Part shown: one piece after another, positions 17,365 through 26,819 of the stretch | How positions within the stretch are numbered: the stretch's first letter is position 1 | Layout: every line of letters begins with the position of its first letter | DNA from: Candidatus Gastranaerophilales bacterium | Lineage (GTDB): Bacteria; Cyanobacteriota; Vampirovibrionia; Gastranaerophilales; Gastranaerophilaceae | Reading direction: 5' to 3' | DNA: 64,000 nucleotides | Assembly (NCBI GenBank): GCA_944324425.1 | Contig: CALUWE010000007.1 | Coordinates: 1 to 64,000 of the forward strand | Program-made: the position numbers and the translations under genes | Notes under the pieces: model-generated | What the model was told of the DNA's origin: nothing | The model's input: the letters and a program-made list of their open reading frames with translations, nothing else | Database searches by the model: none

Positions 17365-18466
17365 ACTTTCTTTTTCAAAAAACAAAAATAAATTCTATAT
17401 TGCATTGAGCAACATTTTAATAAACAATCCGATGTTTAAAGCTAAACTTTTTGAGTTTTTTGATTACGATATTGAAAAAATTTTTTATACAACTGAAAAT
17501 GACCTTAAGGAATTTTCTGAAATTTATGAAAATGTTTCCTTTCCAAGGAATTTTTTATCTTTAATAAATGGTTTAAAAGTTGATGAAATTTTTGAAAAAA
17601 CAAAACAAGAAAACCAAAATTTTATAACTTATGAAGATGAAGCCTACCCCAAAAGCCTTAAAAATTTGGAAGATTTTCCCCTAATGCTATATTTTAAAGG
17701 GAATTTTGAAAATATAAATTTTGATAAAACCATTGCGATTGTAGGTTCAAGAAATGCAAGCGAATCTGCCAAGTTGAATGTTAAAAACATAATCCAAGGC
17801 TTTGTAAATACGGATGTTGTTATAATTTCAGGGTTAGCTTCAGGAATTGATGCAGCTGCACACCAAAATGCTCTTTTAAATAATTTAAAAACCGTTGCCG
17901 TTATTGGTTCGGGGCTAAAATATAAATATCCTTCTCAAAATAAAATTTTATACGATGAAATAGAAGAAAAAGGGCTTATATTTTCTGAATATCCTTATGA
18001 ATTTCAGCCTATGCCTCAAAACTTCCCTCAAAGAAACAGAATTGTTACAGGCTTATCTAAAGGGGTTATTATAGCGGAAGCCAAAATGAAATCCGGTGCT
18101 ATGATATCAGCTAAATTTGCACTTGAACAAGGAAGGGAATTAATGTGCATCCCGGGTAACATTTCAAACCCGAATACGGAAGGAATTTATCATTTAATCA
18201 AAAACGGTGCGTCAATAATTACCGAAACAAACGATATTTTAAATACAATGAACTGGGAAATAAAAACTTCAAAAAAAACAAAAATTTCCTTAAATGATAA
18301 TGAAAAAAAGATTTATGAACTGATTTCAATTGAAGAAATTTCATTTGAGGGGTTGAAACAAAAACTTGATGTTGGTATAAATGAGCTTATGATGATATTA
18401 ACCGAGATGGAATTAAAAGGTTTAATCATTCAAAAAAACGGACTTTATTATATTTTAGGAAATTAA
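17354..18466 (+). CDS. dprA: DNA processing protein DprA
   Basis: 370 residues with a GTG start overlapping the TPR gene. The Rossmann core is clear: IAIVGSRNASESA, ISGLASGIDAAAHQNAL, AVIGSGL and PGNISNPNTEG. A C-terminal winged-helix-like domain follows (EISFEGLKQKL). DprA loads RecA on incoming single-stranded DNA during transformation. The order dprA-topA is widespread. Together with the pilin-like gene this hints at, but does not prove, competence. Confidence 0.94.
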   Translation: MQNKLSFSKNKNKFYIALSNILINNPMFKAKLFEFFDYDIEKIFYTTENDLKEFSEIYENVSFPRNFLSLINGLKVDEIFEKTKQENQNFITYEDEAYPKSLKNLEDFPLMLYFKGNFENINFDKTIAIVGSRNASESAKLNVKNIIQGFVNTDVVIISGLASGIDAAAHQNALLNNLKTVAVIGSGLKYKYPSQNKILYDEIEEKGLIFSEYPYEFQPMPQNFPQRNRIVTGLSKGVIIAEAKMKSGAMISAKFALEQGRELMCIPGNISNPNTEGIYHLIKNGASIITETNDILNTMNWEIKTSKKTKISLNDNEKKIYELISIEEISFEGLKQKLDVGINELMMILTEMELKGLIIQKNGLYYILGN

Positions 18467-18467
18467 A

Positions 18468-20723
18468 ATGGCAGCAAAAACCTCAAGCAAAGCTAAAACC
18501 CTTGTGATAGTGGAATCTCCCGCAAAATCAAAAACCATTAAAAAAATCTTAGGGGATAACTATCTTATAGAAGCAAGCTACGGGCATATCAGAGACCTTC
18601 CCCCAAAAGGGCTTGGGTTTGATGTTGATAATGATTTTAAGCCCACATTTTCAATAATTCCTGAAAAACAAAAAGTGGTCGATACCCTAAATAAACTTGC
18701 AAAATCGGCAGATAAAATTTATCTTGCATCCGACCCTGATAGGGAAGGGGAAGCCATCGCATGGCATGTTAAAGAAGTTTTAAAGGTTCCAGAAAGTAAA
18801 ATTTTTAGAATTGAATTTAATGAAATTACACCCCATGCAATAAAAGACGCCGTTCAAAACGTTCGCCAAATTGATATGTTAAAAGTGAAAGCCCAACAAA
18901 CAAGGCAAATTTTAGATAGGTTAGTCGGTTTTAAAATAAGCCCCATTTTGTGGGAAAAATTAAGAAACTATCACTTATCGGCAGGTAGAGTTCAATCTGT
19001 TGCGCTTAGAATGATAGTTGAACGTGAAGAAGAAATTGAAGCTTTTGTTCCTGTTGAATATTGGACAATAGGCGCAATGCTATCCAAAAACGGATATGAT
19101 TTTGAAGCTGAATTAACCAAATATAAAGATAAAAAAATTGAAATAAAAGATAAAAAAGAAGCAGATAAAATCTTAAAAGATTTGGAAGGTGCAAAATATA
19201 TTGTATCAAATATAACATCCCGTGATACAAAAAGAAATCCTCAAGCACCTTTTATAACATCCACCCTCCAAAGAGAAGCAAGTTCAAAACTGGGTTACGG
19301 CGTTTCAAAAACAATGCAGATAGCACAAAAACTTTATGAAGGAATTGAGCTTGGCGCTGATGGCGCAGTCGGCCTTATAACTTATATGAGAACAGATTCA
19401 GTCAGAATATCGGATGATGCTAAAGAAGCAGCAAAAGAATTCATCACATATAATTATGGCGATAAATATTACCCGAAAGCCCCGAATGATTACAACAAAG
19501 GTAAAAAGAAAAATGTTCAAGACGCCCATGAAGCCATTCGCCCCTCTTACGTTTCAAAAACACCCGAATCAATTAAAAAATATTTAACAAGCGAACAATA
19601 CAGGCTCTATAAATTAATTTGGACAAGGTTTGTTGCCTCTCAAATGGAAGCGGCCAAAATTAAAAATTTAGGCGTTGAAATTGACGCAAACGGCTACACA
19701 TTTAGAGTAGGCTCATCTAAAGTTGAATTTGACGGCTTTTTAAAAGTTTATGAGGATGATAAAGAAGAAGCCATTCAAAAAATTCCCGAACTAAAAGAAG
19801 GCGAAACTTTAGAATTTAAAAAGTTAATTTCAGAACAACATTTCACGCAACCCCCCGCAAGGTTTTCTGAAGCAAGCCTTGTAAAACAGTTAGAAGAATA
19901 CGGTATTGGCCGCCCTTCAACTTATGCTCCCATTATCACAAAAATTCAACAAAGAGGTTATGTTGAAAAACTTGATAAAGCATTGAAACCAACATTACTT
20001 GGAAGAACCGTTTCAAAACAGTTGTGTGAATATTTTAAAGACATAATGGATTATAAATTCACAGCCGGCATGGAATTAAAACTTGATGAAATTGCGGAAG
20101 ATAAGGCAGATTCAATTAAAGTTTTAAAAGATTTCTATTCCCCCTTTGAAAAAACGGTGGAAGACGCTAAAACCAATATGGGAAGAGTTGTTATAGAATC
20201 AGATAAAATATGCCCCAATTGCGGAAGGAAAATGGTGGTTAAAACTTCCCGTTTCGGAAAGCAATTTTTAGGCTGCTCGGGGTATCCTGAATGCAAAACA
20301 ATGATGAGCTTAGATGGCGAAGCCCCAAAAACACCTGCAGAAGATGAAAAAACGGATGTAAAATGCGAAAAATGCGGCTCTGAAACCGTTATAAAAACAG
20401 GGCCATACGGCAAATATTACCAATGTTTAAATGAAAAGTGCAAAGCAAGAAAAGGGATTGTTGTTTCATCAGGCGTAAAATGCCCGAAATGCGAAAAAGA
20501 AGGAAGAGACGGCGAACTTATTCAAAGAAGGTCAAGATACGGTAAAACTTTCTACGGTTGTTCGAAATACCCTGATTGCGATTATGCGATTTGGAACGAA
20601 CCGACAGGCGAAAAATGCCCTGAATGCGGCGAGTTATTGGTTAAAAAATTCTTAAAAACAGGAAATAAAATTGCCTGCTCATCTAAAACTTGTAAATTCC
20701 ATAAACCCATGGAGGAAGAATAA
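18468..20723 (+). CDS. topA: DNA topoisomerase I
   Basis: 751 residues. The Toprim domain starts LVIVESPAKSKTIKKILG; the acidic metal site is in SDPDREGEAIAWH (about 85-97). The catalytic Tyr is in TYMRTDSVRIS, about residue 305. Four C-terminal zinc ribbons are visible (CPNCGRKM, CEKCGSE, CPKCEKEG, CPECGEL). It relaxes negative supercoils. It starts one base after dprA stops and shares one base with aroE. Confidence 0.97.
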   Translation: MAAKTSSKAKTLVIVESPAKSKTIKKILGDNYLIEASYGHIRDLPPKGLGFDVDNDFKPTFSIIPEKQKVVDTLNKLAKSADKIYLASDPDREGEAIAWHVKEVLKVPESKIFRIEFNEITPHAIKDAVQNVRQIDMLKVKAQQTRQILDRLVGFKISPILWEKLRNYHLSAGRVQSVALRMIVEREEEIEAFVPVEYWTIGAMLSKNGYDFEAELTKYKDKKIEIKDKKEADKILKDLEGAKYIVSNITSRDTKRNPQAPFITSTLQREASSKLGYGVSKTMQIAQKLYEGIELGADGAVGLITYMRTDSVRISDDAKEAAKEFITYNYGDKYYPKAPNDYNKGKKKNVQDAHEAIRPSYVSKTPESIKKYLTSEQYRLYKLIWTRFVASQMEAAKIKNLGVEIDANGYTFRVGSSKVEFDGFLKVYEDDKEEAIQKIPELKEGETLEFKKLISEQHFTQPPARFSEASLVKQLEEYGIGRPSTYAPIITKIQQRGYVEKLDKALKPTLLGRTVSKQLCEYFKDIMDYKFTAGMELKLDEIAEDKADSIKVLKDFYSPFEKTVEDAKTNMGRVVIESDKICPNCGRKMVVKTSRFGKQFLGCSGYPECKTMMSLDGEAPKTPAEDEKTDVKCEKCGSETVIKTGPYGKYYQCLNEKCKARKGIVVSSGVKCPKCEKEGRDGELIQRRSRYGKTFYGCSKYPDCDYAIWNEPTGEKCPECGELLVKKFLKTGNKIACSSKTCKFHKPMEEE

Positions 20724-21574
20724 TGGATGAAAAAGTTTATAAATTGGGAATAATAGGCTGCCCCCTTTCTCATTCTCTAAGTAAATTTATGCAAGAAGCC
20801 GCCCTTAAAGATTCGGGGCTAAACGGCAGCTACGATACTTTAGAAACCCAAAGCGAAGATTTAATTCAAAGAATAAAATATCTTAAAACCAACGGTTATC
20901 TTGGTTTTAATGTTACAATACCCCATAAAATTCCAATAAGCCTGTTTTTGTCTGATGTTGATGAATTTGCAAACAGGGTGGGTTCTGTTAATACCGTTGT
21001 AATTGATGAAAATAAAAACCTAAAAGGCTATAACACGGATGTTTTTGGTTTTATGGAACCTATTAAAGATGTTGACCTGAATAACAAAAAGGCTGCGGTT
21101 TTAGGAACAGGCGGTGCCTCAAGAGCAGTTGTTGCAGGGCTTTATAACAAAGGCATTAAAAAAATTGATATGTATACAAGAAATGTCATTAATTCAACAG
21201 AAGCCGTTAACGTATTAAGACAAAGGTTTGAAGACATTGAGATAAAACTTTTGCAATATGAAGTTATGGAAAATTTATCCGACATTTCAATTGTTGTAAA
21301 CACAACTCCATTAGGGATGAAAAACTTCAGGCAGGGCGTTTCACCTTTGTCTGATGAAATGATTAAAACGTTATCGGATGATGCCATAGTTTATGATATA
21401 GTGTATAATCCGATTAAAACGGAACTTATAAATAAAGCCGTAAAATACAACAAAAAATACGTTTCAGGGCTTGATATGCTTGTTTTTCAGGGTGCAAAAG
21501 CTTTTGAAATATGGACAGGAATATACCCTAATACGGATAAAATGAAAATTGCGGCTTTAATGGAATTGGTATAA
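20723..21574 (+). CDS. aroE: shikimate dehydrogenase
   Basis: 283 residues. The substrate-binding N-terminus has GCPLSHSLS and NVTIPHK; the nucleotide site is GTGGASRAV. It reduces 3-dehydroshikimate to shikimate with NADPH in the aromatic amino acid pathway. GAKAFEIWTG near the end is the usual closing motif. It is the only shikimate-pathway gene in the window. Confidence 0.96.
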   Translation: MDEKVYKLGIIGCPLSHSLSKFMQEAALKDSGLNGSYDTLETQSEDLIQRIKYLKTNGYLGFNVTIPHKIPISLFLSDVDEFANRVGSVNTVVIDENKNLKGYNTDVFGFMEPIKDVDLNNKKAAVLGTGGASRAVVAGLYNKGIKKIDMYTRNVINSTEAVNVLRQRFEDIEIKLLQYEVMENLSDISIVVNTTPLGMKNFRQGVSPLSDEMIKTLSDDAIVYDIVYNPIKTELINKAVKYNKKYVSGLDMLVFQGAKAFEIWTGIYPNTDKMKIAALMELV

Positions 21575-21580
21575 GCTGAA

Positions 21581-22312
21581 ATGAAAAAAACTATAATAGC
21601 TTTGTTATTGTCAGCAGGGCTTTTTTGCCTCCAAAATTCGGCATATTCTATTGATGATTCATCATATATGTCGATAGATGAGTACAGCCAATTTTTTGAA
21701 CTCGGGTTTTTTGATGAGGCCCCTCAAACAAATGAAGCCTTTGAAGAACAGGAAGAAACTTTTACCCCCAAATTAAAAGAAAAAGTGGATTTAGAAAGTG
21801 ATGTTATAACTTTAGATAAAGAGCCTATTAAATTGCAAGTCGGAAAAACTGAATTTTTAGAAAGCTATAAAGAAGCTTTCAGGAAAGAAGAAAGCAAGAA
21901 TGAACTTTTAAAATCAGGTTCTTTAAGCATTTTCTCGGATACCACGGAAGAGCAGAGCAGTTATATGACAAACAACTATAAGTCTTCAATGAATTTAAGA
22001 TATGACCTTAACAAAAATATGGCGGTTCAAGCAGGGCAGGAAATCTGGTATGTTAACCCTGATGCGTCTTTAGGGTCTAAAAAGTTTTATATAAATCCTT
22101 CGGTAAATATCGGCAAAGGGGTTTCCCTGAACTATACCGGCCGCTATAACCAAACAAGCAGAAATATCGAACAGGAGCTGGGTGTTAATTATAAGCCCTC
22201 GGTCTTTAAAGATGCAGCTTCATTTGGAGTTAGTGCAAGCACCATCATGAACACCGATAAGGAGGTTCAATCGGGAAGGCTTAAATTTTCAACCGACTTG
22301 TATATCTATTGA
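21581..22312 (+). CDS. putative outer-membrane beta-barrel protein
   Basis: 243 residues with a clear signal peptide (TIIALLLSAGLFCLQNSAYS). An acidic linker follows (about 30-75). From about 135 to the end the sequence alternates like beta strands: SMNLRYDLNKNMAVQAGQE, KKFYINPSVNIGKGVSLNYTG, NIEQELGVNYKPS, LKFSTDLYIY. The last residue is aromatic, as the outer-membrane assembly machinery prefers. Only about 8 strands fit, so it may be half a barrel or an oligomeric one. Family not identified. It starts 7 bases after aroE, probably the operon's last gene. Confidence 0.65.
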   Translation: MKKTIIALLLSAGLFCLQNSAYSIDDSSYMSIDEYSQFFELGFFDEAPQTNEAFEEQEETFTPKLKEKVDLESDVITLDKEPIKLQVGKTEFLESYKEAFRKEESKNELLKSGSLSIFSDTTEEQSSYMTNNYKSSMNLRYDLNKNMAVQAGQEIWYVNPDASLGSKKFYINPSVNIGKGVSLNYTGRYNQTSRNIEQELGVNYKPSVFKDAASFGVSASTIMNTDKEVQSGRLKFSTDLYIY

Positions 22313-22313
22313 T

Positions 22314-23168
22314 TTATACTGAAGTGTCAGCTCCGAAAAGGTCTGCTGCGTTTGTGTATCTGGTTTGGAAATCATCGCCTGTTAAATCAGTGTTTATCAT
22401 GGCTCCGATTTGAATTTTACCGTCAACATACCCTTTTGTAGAGTCGGAAGCGTCCATTGCCAAATAATATGCGGCAAGTTCATCTTGTTCTAATGAACCG
22501 CTTTTATCAAGGTCTAATGCGCTGAAGTTTTCCTGCATAAATTGGTTTGTATAGTCATCTATTTTATATTCACCGGCTTCAAAATCTTGTGTCATTAATT
22601 TTCCGGTTTCATCATCAAATTTATATGCATCATTTGGGAATAATTCGTTATATTGGCTTGCTTCCTGATGTAAGTATTCATCATAGCTCATAGCGCCGTC
22701 TTGGTCTGTGTCTGCTGCTGCAAGATTAGATGCTGCAATATTGTTTGCGCCTTCAAGCAAGGGTTCTTTGAATGCTGCATCTTCGTGTGAAATGTCTGTA
22801 TCTACATAATCATACATTTCAAGTTCATCTCTTTTGCCGTTCATCAATTTGTCGTAGCTGTCTTTAATCCAGTTTGAAAAATCTTCGTATAATGAAGCGG
22901 AAGCGGCTTTTTCTTCATCTTCATTTGCAGGCTCTAATGAAGCGTCATCCGGTAAGTCGGATGCAACGGCTTCAGGGCCGAAGATAGACTCATAAGAAGG
23001 AATATTCAGCGTATTTCCCGTATATATTAAATTAGGATCCGCAATATTATTAATTTCGGCTAATTTGTTTACTGCTTTTAAAATGTCTGCATTGGATTTA
23101 ACTTTATCGCCATACTGTGCTTTTACGATGTTCCACATGCAATCGCCTTTGTTAATTGTGTATTCCAT
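22314..23168 (-). CDS. LysM-domain protein with EF-hand-like loops
   Basis: 284 residues. The N-terminus is a LysM module (YTINKGDCMWNIVKAQYG through IYTGNTLNIPS, residues about 2-56), which binds peptidoglycan or related glycans. An acidic linker follows. Two EF-hand-like calcium loops are visible: DTDQDGAMSYDEY (about 154) and DLDKSGSLEQDE (about 227). There is no signal peptide, so export, if any, uses another route. It sits convergent to the beta-barrel gene, with stops one base apart. The LysM plus EF-hand pairing suggests an envelope protein whose shape depends on calcium. Confidence 0.75.
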   Translation of the reverse strand: MEYTINKGDCMWNIVKAQYGDKVKSNADILKAVNKLAEINNIADPNLIYTGNTLNIPSYESIFGPEAVASDLPDDASLEPANEDEEKAASASLYEDFSNWIKDSYDKLMNGKRDELEMYDYVDTDISHEDAAFKEPLLEGANNIAASNLAAADTDQDGAMSYDEYLHQEASQYNELFPNDAYKFDDETGKLMTQDFEAGEYKIDDYTNQFMQENFSALDLDKSGSLEQDELAAYYLAMDASDSTKGYVDGKIQIGAMINTDLTGDDFQTRYTNAADLFGADTSV

Positions 23169-23313
23169 CTCTAAAAATCCTCTTAATTTTTTTCTCTCGT
23201 TATTTTAATAAAGTTTTTTTTAATAAATAAAATGCTAATTCTTTAAAAAAAATATTAAGTTTTGTAAAATTAAATTTGAATAAAAAAGATAATGCAAAAT
23301 GCTAATAGTTCTG

Positions 23314-23326
23314 TATAATAAAAACT
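23314..23326 (+). promoter_or_regulatory. -10 box, probably leaderless
   Basis: TATAAT (23314-23319) lies seven bases before the ATG at 23327. No convincing -35 is seen at 16-18 bases, and no ribosome site is present. Confidence 0.5.
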
Positions 23327-24025
23327 ATGTTGAAAAATCTGATTTTGAAATTAATAAATTTTATTTTTGATATTCAGGAAAAAATGCTCTCAAAGAAATA
23401 TAATTTAAAATCGGCTAATTCCAATATGTCAAAAAACCATATAGCATCGGGCGCAAGTTTAACGCTTGACTCGGAGTTAAGCAAAAACAAGCAAAAAGTA
23501 TACGATGAAGTATATGAGCTTGCGAAAAAAAACATTGATAATTTTTTGAATATTTTTGAATTTTCAAAAGAAAAGGGTGCTAATTGTTATATTTTTAAAA
23601 ATGCGGAAAAATTATTAAAATTCATTGGCGAAGACACAGGGCTTATGTTTCAGCAAAAGGGCTTCAAAGCCTTATATTTAAATCTTATAATATCGAAAAA
23701 ACCTTCATTTTCAACGCCTGCTATGTTTGTATTTGATGAAGAAAAAATAAGCCCGTACAGCATTTTGTATAATTTCTATAAATGGTATGCCTATGATTCA
23801 AACTTGCCGGGGTTTGATAAAGAAACGCTTTCCGAATTTAAAAATATTTATGAATATGAAACAAACCTTGATAAGTTAACTTATGAACAAATAATTAATT
23901 TAAAACACGCAATCCAAAGGGATAAAGAAGCGATGGATTTTGTTTTGAAATTTATGAAGGAGCTTGAAGGCTCTAAAAAAGCCTTTGATATAATAAAAAA
24001 TGAAAACGGCGGCGCAAACGTTTAA
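23327..24025 (+). CDS. hypothetical protein
   Basis: 232 residues, not recognised. The N-terminus is an amphipathic helix (LKNLILKLINFIFDIQ) that could associate with a membrane. The body is mixed alpha/beta: a helical pair (QKVYDEVYELAKKNIDNFLNIF), a strand-rich middle (GFKALYLNLIISKKPSF), and Lys/Glu helices at the end. It overlaps the convergent gene at 24022 by 4 bases at the stop codons. The leaderless-type promoter suggests independent expression. Confidence 0.6.
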   Translation: MLKNLILKLINFIFDIQEKMLSKKYNLKSANSNMSKNHIASGASLTLDSELSKNKQKVYDEVYELAKKNIDNFLNIFEFSKEKGANCYIFKNAEKLLKFIGEDTGLMFQQKGFKALYLNLIISKKPSFSTPAMFVFDEEKISPYSILYNFYKWYAYDSNLPGFDKETLSEFKNIYEYETNLDKLTYEQIINLKHAIQRDKEAMDFVLKFMKELEGSKKAFDIIKNENGGANV

Positions 24026-24639
24026 ACTTTGTTTAACACCTTAATGCCGAAGTAGTTTGAAATTTCTTTTGTCTGAACCCTGTTTTCCTTGATGTCATAT
24101 GCGAATAAGGCACACAAAATGGCTTCCAAATTGGCGGCCGGCAAAAGATTATCAGACATTAAGTCGAATCCGTATTTAATTTTTAAGCCGGATTGAAAAC
24201 TTTTACAATCAAGCGAGGTTTTTTCAAGGTAGTCTGGGTTTAAACCGTAACTTTGTCTTAATAAATTAACATTGCACCTAAAAACCCTGCATTTTTTTTC
24301 ATTCAAAGAAAGCAATAAGTCTTTTAATCTGTCGTTTAGTCTGTTTGTCCAATTGTTTTTGTTCACCTTAAAAAGTTCGCCTATTGCCTTATAATTTTTT
24401 GAATGTATTCTCCATTTGCCATCCAACAATTGTTCATCAACCGCTAAAGATACCATTAAAATTGAATTTTTAACGTAAGGAGAGTTTTCAAAAAAAAGTT
24501 TAATGTCATCTGTGAAAAACAATTTATCCAATAAAACAATTTGTCTGTTGTTGTCTAAGACGCAAACAGCGCTGTTATGGTTTGAATTTGGGGCTAAAGA
24601 AAGCCCTATGGAGTGAAAATTGTTTTGCATATTATCCAT
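24022..24639 (-). CDS. hypothetical protein, possible RNase H-like fold
   Basis: 205 residues. The opening IGLSLAPNSNHNSAVCVLDNNRQIVLLDKL resembles the first beta-hairpin of RNase H/actin-like folds (a strand, then a turn, then a second strand), as in DUF429-type predicted nucleases; later LMVSLAVDEQLLDG would be another core strand. The usual acidic catalytic residue at the end of strand 1 is Ser or Ala here, so catalysis is doubtful. It ends with a helical DNLLPAANLEAILCALFAYD block like DUF429 C-termini. The assignment is tentative. Confidence 0.55.
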   Translation of the reverse strand: MDNMQNNFHSIGLSLAPNSNHNSAVCVLDNNRQIVLLDKLFFTDDIKLFFENSPYVKNSILMVSLAVDEQLLDGKWRIHSKNYKAIGELFKVNKNNWTNRLNDRLKDLLLSLNEKKCRVFRCNVNLLRQSYGLNPDYLEKTSLDCKSFQSGLKIKYGFDLMSDNLLPAANLEAILCALFAYDIKENRVQTKEISNYFGIKVLNKV

Positions 24640-24675
24640 AATTATGAGTATAATTAGGATAATTCATATTTGCAA
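24625..24675. promoter_or_regulatory. interlocked divergent promoters
   Basis: Plus strand: TTGCAT (24625-24630), 18 bases, TATAAT (24649-24654), driving the ABC transporter. Minus strand: TTGCAA (24675-24670), 17 bases, TATACT (24652-24647), then seven bases to the ATG at 24639. The two -10 boxes overlap, so polymerase can occupy only one promoter at a time. Confidence 0.7.
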
Positions 24676-24689
24676 GAGTTGGAGTTATT

Positions 24690-26450
24690 TTGTTTTTAAA
24701 ATATTTTTTCATTTTTGTTAAAAAATTCGGGAATGGCTTTAAAAGGCAGATGACGGGTTTATTTTTAATGTCTGTAATTGGCGGTTTTTTAGAATTATTG
24801 GGCATTGCAATGATTTTCCCCGTTATGCTTATTTTAACTTCCTCTGATTCAATTGGCGGCAAAACCGTTCTTGAATTTTGTTCAAAATTTTTGCCAAATT
24901 ACCCGTATTTAAAAATAGCTTTCATTCTTTCTTTAATAATGATTTTTGTATTCTTGTTCAAAAACCTTTTTATGATGTACTACATAAAAAAACAAAACGA
25001 TTTTGTGAAAATTTGGTCGGATCATATTAATGAAAATGTTATTAAAAAAATTTTATACGCCCCTTATAAACAAGTAAAAACGCTAAGCTACGGCGATGAA
25101 AATACTCTTTTATTTTCTTCTGTCAGAGACATTTCTCTTGAATTTGTCTTAAGAACAATAATTTTACTTGCAAACGGTGTTGTTGCACTTTGCATTTTGG
25201 CGCTTTTATTTTACAAATTCACTATCCCTGCTTTTTTATCAACCGCTTTTATCGTAATTTTTGCATTTTTTGAAAACCTTTATTTTAAGAAAAAAGCGTC
25301 ATATTTAGGCGAAGTTGGCGTTAAAATGCTGAATGATTTTGCCTATGACGTTAATTTTATAATCAATTCTCAAAAAGAAATAATAATTTCAAATAAACAG
25401 GAATATTTTGCAAACTATTTAATGAAAAGCTCAAAAAATATTTCAGATAACTTTTCAAAAAGAATTTCATTCGGCAATTATCCTTTATATGTAACTGAAA
25501 TCGGCGTTATTATTTCATTTTTAATTATGATAATATCAATTGTCTTTTTAAGTGATATTTCAAAAGCCGCAATAATCTCGTCTCTGGCTGTTATTGCTTT
25601 AATTGTTTTAAGGCTTGTTCCTCAATTGAATAAAGTTTTAATTTCAATGTATGCAATTAATGTTTCAATGCCAAAGGCAAAATGGTTTATTGAAAAATAT
25701 GATGAAATTTCAAAATTTAATTTTGAAGAATATAAAAATCTTCCCCCTCTAAAATTTGAAAATGAAATTGAACTTAAAAACCTTTCTTTTGAATATGAAG
25801 AAAACAAAGGTTTATTTGATATTAATTTAAAAATTAAAAAAGGCGAATTTATTGGCATAATTGGTGTTTCAGGTGCAGGCAAAACAACATTGGCCGATAT
25901 TATTGCAGGTGTATATGAACCTGATGAAGGAAACATTTTTGTAGATAATATTGAGCTTACAAAAGATAAAATTAAAGGGTGGCAAAAAAACATTTCCTTT
26001 TTGCCGCAAGAATCTTCATTTTTAAATGCCTCTGTTTTAAAAAATGTGGCATTCGGCGTTGATGACAATAAAATTAACTTGAAAAAAGCAGAAGATGCTC
26101 TTATAAAAGCAGGGTTAAATATTCCGCTAAATTCAACAATGGATTTATCCATCGGGCAAAAAAAGAGAGTTGCCCTTGCAAGAGCTTATTATAACGATTT
26201 TAAACTTTTGATTTTAGATGAAGCAACATCATCATTAGATATTGAAACAGAAAATTTTGTATCTGAAAATGTTGCAAGCCTGAAGGGTGAAAAAACAATT
26301 ATAGCAATAGCTCACAGATTATCAACTTTAAAAAAATGCGACAGAATAATATATTTGGAGGAAGGCAAAATCAAAGATATCGGCAATTTTGAAGAGTTGA
26401 AAACAAGACACAAAGAAATTGAAAACATTCTTAAACTTTCTTCCTTTTAA
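24690..26450 (+). CDS. ABC exporter (fused membrane and ATPase domains)
   Basis: 586 residues, TTG start preceded by GGAG. Six membrane helices occupy about residues 1-310 (for example GLFLMSVIGGFLELLGIAMIF). The ATPase has Walker A GVSGAGKTT (about 394), a Q loop, the signature LSIGQKKR (about 485; the first Gly of LSGGQ is Ile) and Walker B LLILDEATSSLD (about 505), with the switch His in AHRLS. The layout fits lipid-linked oligosaccharide or lipid flippases (PglK/MsbA type); the substrate cannot be told. The downstream acyltransferase gives weak support for a lipid role. Confidence 0.88.
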   Translation: MFLKYFFIFVKKFGNGFKRQMTGLFLMSVIGGFLELLGIAMIFPVMLILTSSDSIGGKTVLEFCSKFLPNYPYLKIAFILSLIMIFVFLFKNLFMMYYIKKQNDFVKIWSDHINENVIKKILYAPYKQVKTLSYGDENTLLFSSVRDISLEFVLRTIILLANGVVALCILALLFYKFTIPAFLSTAFIVIFAFFENLYFKKKASYLGEVGVKMLNDFAYDVNFIINSQKEIIISNKQEYFANYLMKSSKNISDNFSKRISFGNYPLYVTEIGVIISFLIMIISIVFLSDISKAAIISSLAVIALIVLRLVPQLNKVLISMYAINVSMPKAKWFIEKYDEISKFNFEEYKNLPPLKFENEIELKNLSFEYEENKGLFDINLKIKKGEFIGIIGVSGAGKTTLADIIAGVYEPDEGNIFVDNIELTKDKIKGWQKNISFLPQESSFLNASVLKNVAFGVDDNKINLKKAEDALIKAGLNIPLNSTMDLSIGQKKRVALARAYYNDFKLLILDEATSSLDIETENFVSENVASLKGEKTIIAIAHRLSTLKKCDRIIYLEEGKIKDIGNFEELKTRHKEIENILKLSSF

Positions 26451-26465
26451 TTTGAGTATGATAGA

Positions 26466-26750
26466 ATGACAACTATGAAAGCAGACAAAGACAGACTTTT
26501 ATTTTACATAGGAACGGGACTTTTAATTGTTGCCATACTTGAGGTTACAATTCTGCCCTATCTTTTAAATCTTTATTTTCCGACGCTTTTTATTACCCAA
26601 GGGGGGCACAAAACAGCTGTCGGCTATATTTACTTGCTTGCTTTTGTCTCATATTTTTTCAGTTTGGGATATTTTAAAAAACAAATAGCTGCAATTGCCT
26701 TTATTTTGGCGTATTACATTTTGTTTCAGTATTATGTAAGCCTAATTTAG
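26466..26750 (+). CDS. small membrane protein, unknown
   Basis: 94 residues with three predicted helices: LLFYIGTGLLIVAILEVTILPYL, VGYIYLLAFVSYFFSLGYF and IAAIAFILAYYILFQYYV. The ATG at 26466 lies 16 bases after the ABC gene ends; a second in-frame ATG follows at codon 4. A TATGAT just upstream could be its own -10. No family recognised. It may be an accessory to the exporter. Confidence 0.6.
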   Translation: MTTMKADKDRLLFYIGTGLLIVAILEVTILPYLLNLYFPTLFITQGGHKTAVGYIYLLAFVSYFFSLGYFKKQIAAIAFILAYYILFQYYVSLI

Positions 26751-26784
26751 CTATATCAAGGCTTTTTGGAACTTTTTAATCCGT

Positions 26785-26819
26785 TTGACAGGAATCGGGT
26801 TTTTAACTAAAATCAAGAT
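26785..26819 (+). promoter_or_regulatory. strong promoter with leaderless start
   Basis: Perfect -35 TTGACA (26785-26790), 17-base spacer, -10 TAAAAT (26808-26813), then six bases to the ATG at 26820. The RNA is expected to begin at the start codon. Confidence 0.75.
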
